Shown here piece by piece: positions 6,324 through 9,012 of a stretch of 9,012 bases of DNA (positions are counted from its first letter, which is position 1; each line of letters begins with the position of its first letter). The translations under genes and the position numbers were made by a program. The stretch comes from Armatimonadota bacterium. Lineage in GTDB: Bacteria > Sysuimicrobiota > Sysuimicrobiia > Sysuimicrobiales > Humicultoraceae. The stretch is from contig JACQGZ010000154.1 in assembly GCA_016199305.1 (NCBI GenBank), positions 1 through 9,012 on the forward strand, written 5' to 3'. The notes under the pieces were generated by a model, which had not been told where the DNA came from, did no database searches, and worked only from the letters and a program-made list of their open reading frames with translations.

Positions 6324-6757
6324 TGCCCGAGGAGGTGGAACTCTACGGCCGCCGCTTCACCCTGCGCTACACGCCGCGGCCGGAGCTGCGGCGGGTGGAG
6401 ATCGCGGTGCTGGAAGGTTCGGGGCCGGAGGCGCGCGCCTACGTCCCCCATCCCGTGCGGGGCCGCGATGCGGCGGACGCCCGGGAGCGCGCGATGACGG
6501 TCCTGCACAACTACGCCGGCCTGGAGCGCTATCTCGGGCTGGTGCGCCGCGTCGCCGCCGCCCTGGCCCCCGGGTCTCGCCTCGAGGTGGATGAGGACGC
6601 GGCGGAGATCCGGGTTGCGCTGGTGGGCCCCCGGCGGCTGCGGGCCCCCCTGGCGCTGGTGCGGGAGGACGCCCTCGACCCCGAGCGCACCGACGAGGAG
6701 CTGCTGGCTTTCATCCGCGCCCACCTGGAGGGCTACCTGGAGGAGGCTTCCACGTGA
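6320..6757 (+). CDS. Hypothetical protein, 145 aa, cytoplasmic
   Basis: I do not recognise this family. The protein has 145 residues, is very rich in Arg, Glu, Leu and Ala, and has no signal peptide or membrane segment. It appears to start with a small beta region (VELYGRRFTLRYTPRPELRR). A middle helix follows (about residues 50-77, RDAADARERAMTVLHNYAGL), then a second alpha/beta section ending in a helical tail (TDEELLAFIRAHLEGYLEE). Two adjacent ATGs (6320 and 6323) are possible starts, and TGGAG at 6307-6311 serves either one. The start overlaps the stop of the recombinase stub, and the end overlaps the start of the lipoprotein gene. It is therefore translationally coupled on both sides, and its function may be linked to one of those neighbours. 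GC-rich codon use supports it as a real native gene. No function is proposed. Confidence 0.7.
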   Translation: MMPEEVELYGRRFTLRYTPRPELRRVEIAVLEGSGPEARAYVPHPVRGRDAADARERAMTVLHNYAGLERYLGLVRRVAAALAPGSRLEVDEDAAEIRVALVGPRRLRAPLALVREDALDPERTDEELLAFIRAHLEGYLEEAST

Positions 6758-7134
6758 TGGCCGGCCGTTGGGCGTCGATCGGCACCTCGGCCCTGGCCCT
6801 CGTCCTGGCCACCGGGTGCCTGGGCTCCTTCGCCCCGCCGGCCACGCGTCCCGGCCTGGGCCGGGAGCGGACGGTGACGATCCTCGTGGAGGGCACGCCG
6901 GGCCTGGCCTTCACCGGCAGTTACGGCACCCCGCTGTCCACGGTCTCCACCCGGGGGACGGTGCCCGCCCGGTACACGGTCAAGACCGCCGCGGCCGTGG
7001 CCGCCACGTTCGTCAAGGAGCAGGAGGAGGGTGAACTCATCCTCCGGCTTCTGGCGGACGGCCAGGAGGTCATGCGCCGGACCACCCGGGCGCCCTTCGG
7101 CACGGTCGTGGTGGCTTACCAGTTCGTGCAGTGA
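6757..7134 (+). CDS. Putative lipoprotein with MmpS-like beta domain
   Basis: This 125-residue protein is predicted to be exported and lipid-anchored. Residues 1-20 are a signal sequence (Arg4, then hydrophobic ASIGTSALALVLATG), with Cys21 as the candidate lipidated residue. The box LATG-C has Ala at -3, where Leu/Val/Ile is usual, so lipidation is likely but not certain. Residues 38-123 alternate in a beta-sandwich pattern: RTVTILVEGTPG, FTGSYGTPL, RGTVPARYTVK, AVAATFVKEQEEGELILRLL, ADGQEVMRRTTRAPFGTVVV. The order G-x-Y, then 'P' strand, then I-x-V/L-x-DG-x-x-V, then A-x-x-G-x-x-V resembles MmpS transport-accessory proteins of Actinobacteria, but this is a pattern match by eye. ATG 6757 overlaps the upstream stop; an in-frame GTG at 6754 is the alternative, and both use GGAGGAGG at 6739-6746. 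It converges on the aminopeptidase gene with a 28-base gap. Confidence 0.65.
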   Translation: MAGRWASIGTSALALVLATGCLGSFAPPATRPGLGRERTVTILVEGTPGLAFTGSYGTPLSTVSTRGTVPARYTVKTAAAVAATFVKEQEEGELILRLLADGQEVMRRTTRAPFGTVVVAYQFVQ

Positions 7135-7162
7135 GGGACCGCCCGACGCGGCCGACCCCCCT

Positions 7163-8266
7163 TCAGACGATCGTGAACTCCCCGTTCCGGTAGAAGACCT
7201 CGCCGTCGGCGCTGATCCGGCTGTCCGTCTTCAGGTCGCAGACCATGTCCACGTGGATGGCCGACTCGTTGCGGCTGCCCAGATTGGCGAATCCCCGGCC
7301 CACGGCCATGTGGCACGTCCCGCCGATCTTCTCGTCGAAGAGGACGTTGCCGGTGAAGCGCGTCACGCCGGTATTCGTGCCGATCGCCAGTTCCCCCAGC
7401 CGCCGCGCCCCTTCATCGAGGGCGAGTAGTTCCTCCAGGTAGGCCAGACCGGTTGCCGCCTCCGCGCGCACCACGCGCCCGCCCTCGAACCAGAGGCGCA
7501 CGTCGCGGATCTCCCGGCCCTGATGCATCGCGGGATAAGTGAACCGCACCTCTCCTTCCGTTCCATCCTCCACCGGTGAAGTAAAGACCTCGCCGCCTGG
7601 AAAGTTCTTCCGCCCATCGTCGCTCATCCAGCGCCGCCCGCCGACGCGCAGGGTGAGATCGACATTCGGCCCCTCGATGCGCAGGGGCGACCGACCGGCC
7701 AGCCAGTCGCAGATGCGCTTCTGTCGCTCCCCCATGGCGCGCCAGGCCGCCAGGGGATCCGGCCCCTCCAGCAGGCAGGCCCGGTAGACGAAGTCCTCGT
7801 AGTCCAGCAGCGACATCGCCGCATCCTGGGCCAGCGCGGGCGTCGGATGCAGCGTGATGGTGACGCTGCGCTCCGGGCGCATCATCTTCTCCAGGTACTT
7901 GGCCATCAGCGCGCGGCGCCCGTCCAGCATCAGCGCCTGCCGCCGCGGATCGGTGCTGCTGGCGTGGCGGGTATTCTCCGGCGCCTGGATCAGGATGATG
8001 TGGTCGAAATAGTCGAGCCCCACCTCCAGGAAGAAGGGCGGCCGGCGCAGCTGCGCCTCGCCGGCGGTGCGCAGGAAGATCTCCTCGGCGCGCGGGGGAT
8101 CGATCAGCGCGGTGGGGTGGCCGCCCCGCTCGAGCACCCGCTCGAACGCCGCCTCGACCAGCGGCACCCCCAGGGTCGTCGAGCGGATCGCGACGGTTTC
8201 CCCCTCCCCTACGCCCGCGGAGTAGTCCACGAGGACCCTGGCCTGTTTGACGACGCGCTCGTCCAT
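7163..8266 (-). CDS. M29-family aminopeptidase (thermophilic metalloprotease family)
   Basis: This 367-residue protein is predicted to be a cytoplasmic, metal-dependent exopeptidase that removes N-terminal residues, in the family of Thermus AmpT and Staphylococcus AmpS. Family landmarks in order are MDERVVKQARVLVDYSAGVG, EGPNVDLTLRVGGRRW, GGEVFTSPVED (first metal Glu), DEGARRLGELAIGTN (second Glu), DEKIGGTCHMAVGRGF (metal His) and RNESAIHVDMVCDL (His and Asp ligands). The position seven residues after the GGTCH histidine is usually Tyr and counted among the active-site residues; here it is Phe. The usual HWD is HVD. The frame runs open upstream to 8998, but ATG 8266 has a GGGAGGGG site and matches the conserved N-terminus; the longer frame overlaps the divergent DUF2652 gene. 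Length is slightly below the 370-415 typical of the family. The peptide specificity is unknown. Confidence 0.92.
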   Translation of the reverse strand: MDERVVKQARVLVDYSAGVGEGETVAIRSTTLGVPLVEAAFERVLERGGHPTALIDPPRAEEIFLRTAGEAQLRRPPFFLEVGLDYFDHIILIQAPENTRHASSTDPRRQALMLDGRRALMAKYLEKMMRPERSVTITLHPTPALAQDAAMSLLDYEDFVYRACLLEGPDPLAAWRAMGERQKRICDWLAGRSPLRIEGPNVDLTLRVGGRRWMSDDGRKNFPGGEVFTSPVEDGTEGEVRFTYPAMHQGREIRDVRLWFEGGRVVRAEAATGLAYLEELLALDEGARRLGELAIGTNTGVTRFTGNVLFDEKIGGTCHMAVGRGFANLGSRNESAIHVDMVCDLKTDSRISADGEVFYRNGEFTIV

Positions 8267-8419
8267 CTTCCCCTCCCGGCGAACACACTCGACCACTCGT
8301 GCGCGGCCCCAACTACTTCCATACTGCGGGGAGCGCCCCTTGCGCGGCCGCGAGGAGGGCCAGGGATTCCCGCACCCGCCGTCCAATTGCTTCAACCAGA
8401 GACCGGCCGAGGAGGCTCG
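8267..8419. promoter_or_regulatory. Divergent intergenic region between aminopeptidase and DUF2652 genes
   Basis: This 153-base spacer must hold the start signals for both genes. The minus-strand gene has GGGAGGGG just before ATG 8266, and the plus-strand gene has GAGGAGG at 8409-8415. A CATACT on the plus strand near 8319 could be a -10, but no matching -35 was found on either strand, so no promoter is placed. Confidence 0.4.
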
Positions 8420-9012
8420 ATGCTCAATCAACCCGAACGCGCCTGCCTGCTGATCGCCGACATCTCCGGCTACACCAGCTATCTCACCGGCACGGAGCTC
8501 GACCACGCCCAGGACGTCCTGGCCGACCTGATGGAGGTCGTCATCGGCCGCTTCCAGCCTGTCCTCCGGCTGGCCAAACTCGAAGGCGATGCCATCTTCA
8601 CCTATGCCCCCGAGGCCGAGGTCGACGGCTCGATGCTGCTGGATGTCGTGGAGAACTGCTACTTCGCCTTCCGGCGCCGCGTCCAGTCGATCCGCCAGGC
8701 GTCCACCTGCCGGTGCAACGCCTGCGTCCTGATCCCCAGCCTGAACCTGAAGTTCTGCGTCCACGACGGCGCCTTCGTGCGCCAGCGCATCGCCGGACAG
8801 GCGGAACTCGCCGGGCGGGATGTGATCCTGGTGCACCGGCTGCTGAAGAACTCTGTCGCGGAGCGGCTGGGCCTGCAGGGCTACGGCCTCCTCACCGCCG
8901 CGTGTATCGAGGCCATGAAGATCGACCCCGTCGCGCTGCGCCTGCGCCCCCACAGGGAGAGTTACGAGCACATCGGGGAGGTCCCGGGCTACGTCCACGA
9001 TCTCGAGACCCG
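8420..9012 (+). CDS. DUF2652 protein, class III adenylate-cyclase-like (3' truncated by window)
   Basis: The frame is open from ATG 8420 to the window edge (197 full codons), with GAGGAGG 4 bases upstream of the start. The N-terminus, RACLLIADISGYTSYLTGTE, carries the DISGYT motif of class III nucleotide cyclases, with Asp14 at the first metal-ligand position. KLEGDAIFTYAP (53-64) supplies Asp57 at the second. Cys97, Cys99 and Cys102 (CRCNAC) followed by LIPSLNLKFCVHDG are characteristic of the DUF2652 family and could bind a metal or respond to redox. VRQRIAGQAELAGRDVILVHRLLKNS is the next conserved block. Many relatives carry a C-terminal SRPBCC-type domain, which would lie outside this window. 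Cyclase activity for DUF2652 is not something I can assert; the substrate-specifying residues are not clear here. It is divergent from the aminopeptidase gene. Confidence 0.85.
   Translation, partial: MLNQPERACLLIADISGYTSYLTGTELDHAQDVLADLMEVVIGRFQPVLRLAKLEGDAIFTYAPEAEVDGSMLLDVVENCYFAFRRRVQSIRQASTCRCNACVLIPSLNLKFCVHDGAFVRQRIAGQAELAGRDVILVHRLLKNSVAERLGLQGYGLLTAACIEAMKIDPVALRLRPHRESYEHIGEVPGYVHDLET

Noticed and set aside
7135..7162. GC-rich imperfect palindrome between the lipoprotein and aminopeptidase genes as a bidirectional terminator
   Set aside because: Pairing is poor and there is no U-run on either strand; such partial palindromes are expected by chance at this GC content.
8267..8998. 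N-terminal extension of the aminopeptidase frame up to 8998
   Set aside because: It overlaps the DUF2652 gene head-on, has no family similarity, and the ATG at 8266 has a good ribosome site and the conserved family N-terminus.

Overview
This is a GC-rich bacterial window. Hand-counted 60-base samples give about 73-75% GC in the flanks and about 57-60% between roughly 4850 and 6185. Purine-rich Shine-Dalgarno sites, a lexA gene under a Bacillus/Actinobacteria-type SOS box (CGAAC-N4-GTTYG), an M29 aminopeptidase and a DUF2652 cyclase-like gene suggest a Terrabacteria-type lineage (Actinomycetota, Chloroflexota, or a related uncultured high-GC phylum). The sequence alone does not fix the phylum.

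Left part (3-4045, + strand): a tight three-gene operon. It holds the C-terminal four fifths of a PrpF-family isomerase, a TctC/Bug periplasmic solute-binding protein, and a large membrane permease in which the TctA and TctB subunits of a tripartite tricarboxylate transporter are fused into one polypeptide. Together these look like uptake plus isomerisation of a carboxylic acid, possibly an unsaturated tricarboxylate such as aconitate or methylaconitate.

Middle (4060-6323): lexA lies on the minus strand, convergent with the transporter. It has a near-consensus sigma-70-type promoter whose -35 box is overlapped by an SOS box, so autorepression is expected. Divergent from it is a complete XerC/D-type tyrosine recombinase of clearly lower GC. 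Behind that lies a short ORF carrying a broken LAGLIDADG homing-endonuclease motif, and then a GC-rich fragment that repeats two separate pieces of the recombinase (the PLPPRG segment and the extreme C-terminus). The simplest reading is that a native GC-rich xer gene was largely replaced by an acquired lower-GC homologue plus a decayed homing-endonuclease gene, leaving the native 3' stub still coupled to its old downstream neighbour.

Right part (6320-9012): two small, overlapping + strand genes of unknown function follow the stub. The second is a putative lipoprotein with an MmpS-like beta domain. An M29-family aminopeptidase on the minus strand is convergent with them, and divergent from it is a DUF2652 protein (class III adenylate-cyclase-like) cut off by the window edge. 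I saw no tRNA, rRNA, CRISPR array or complete insertion sequence.
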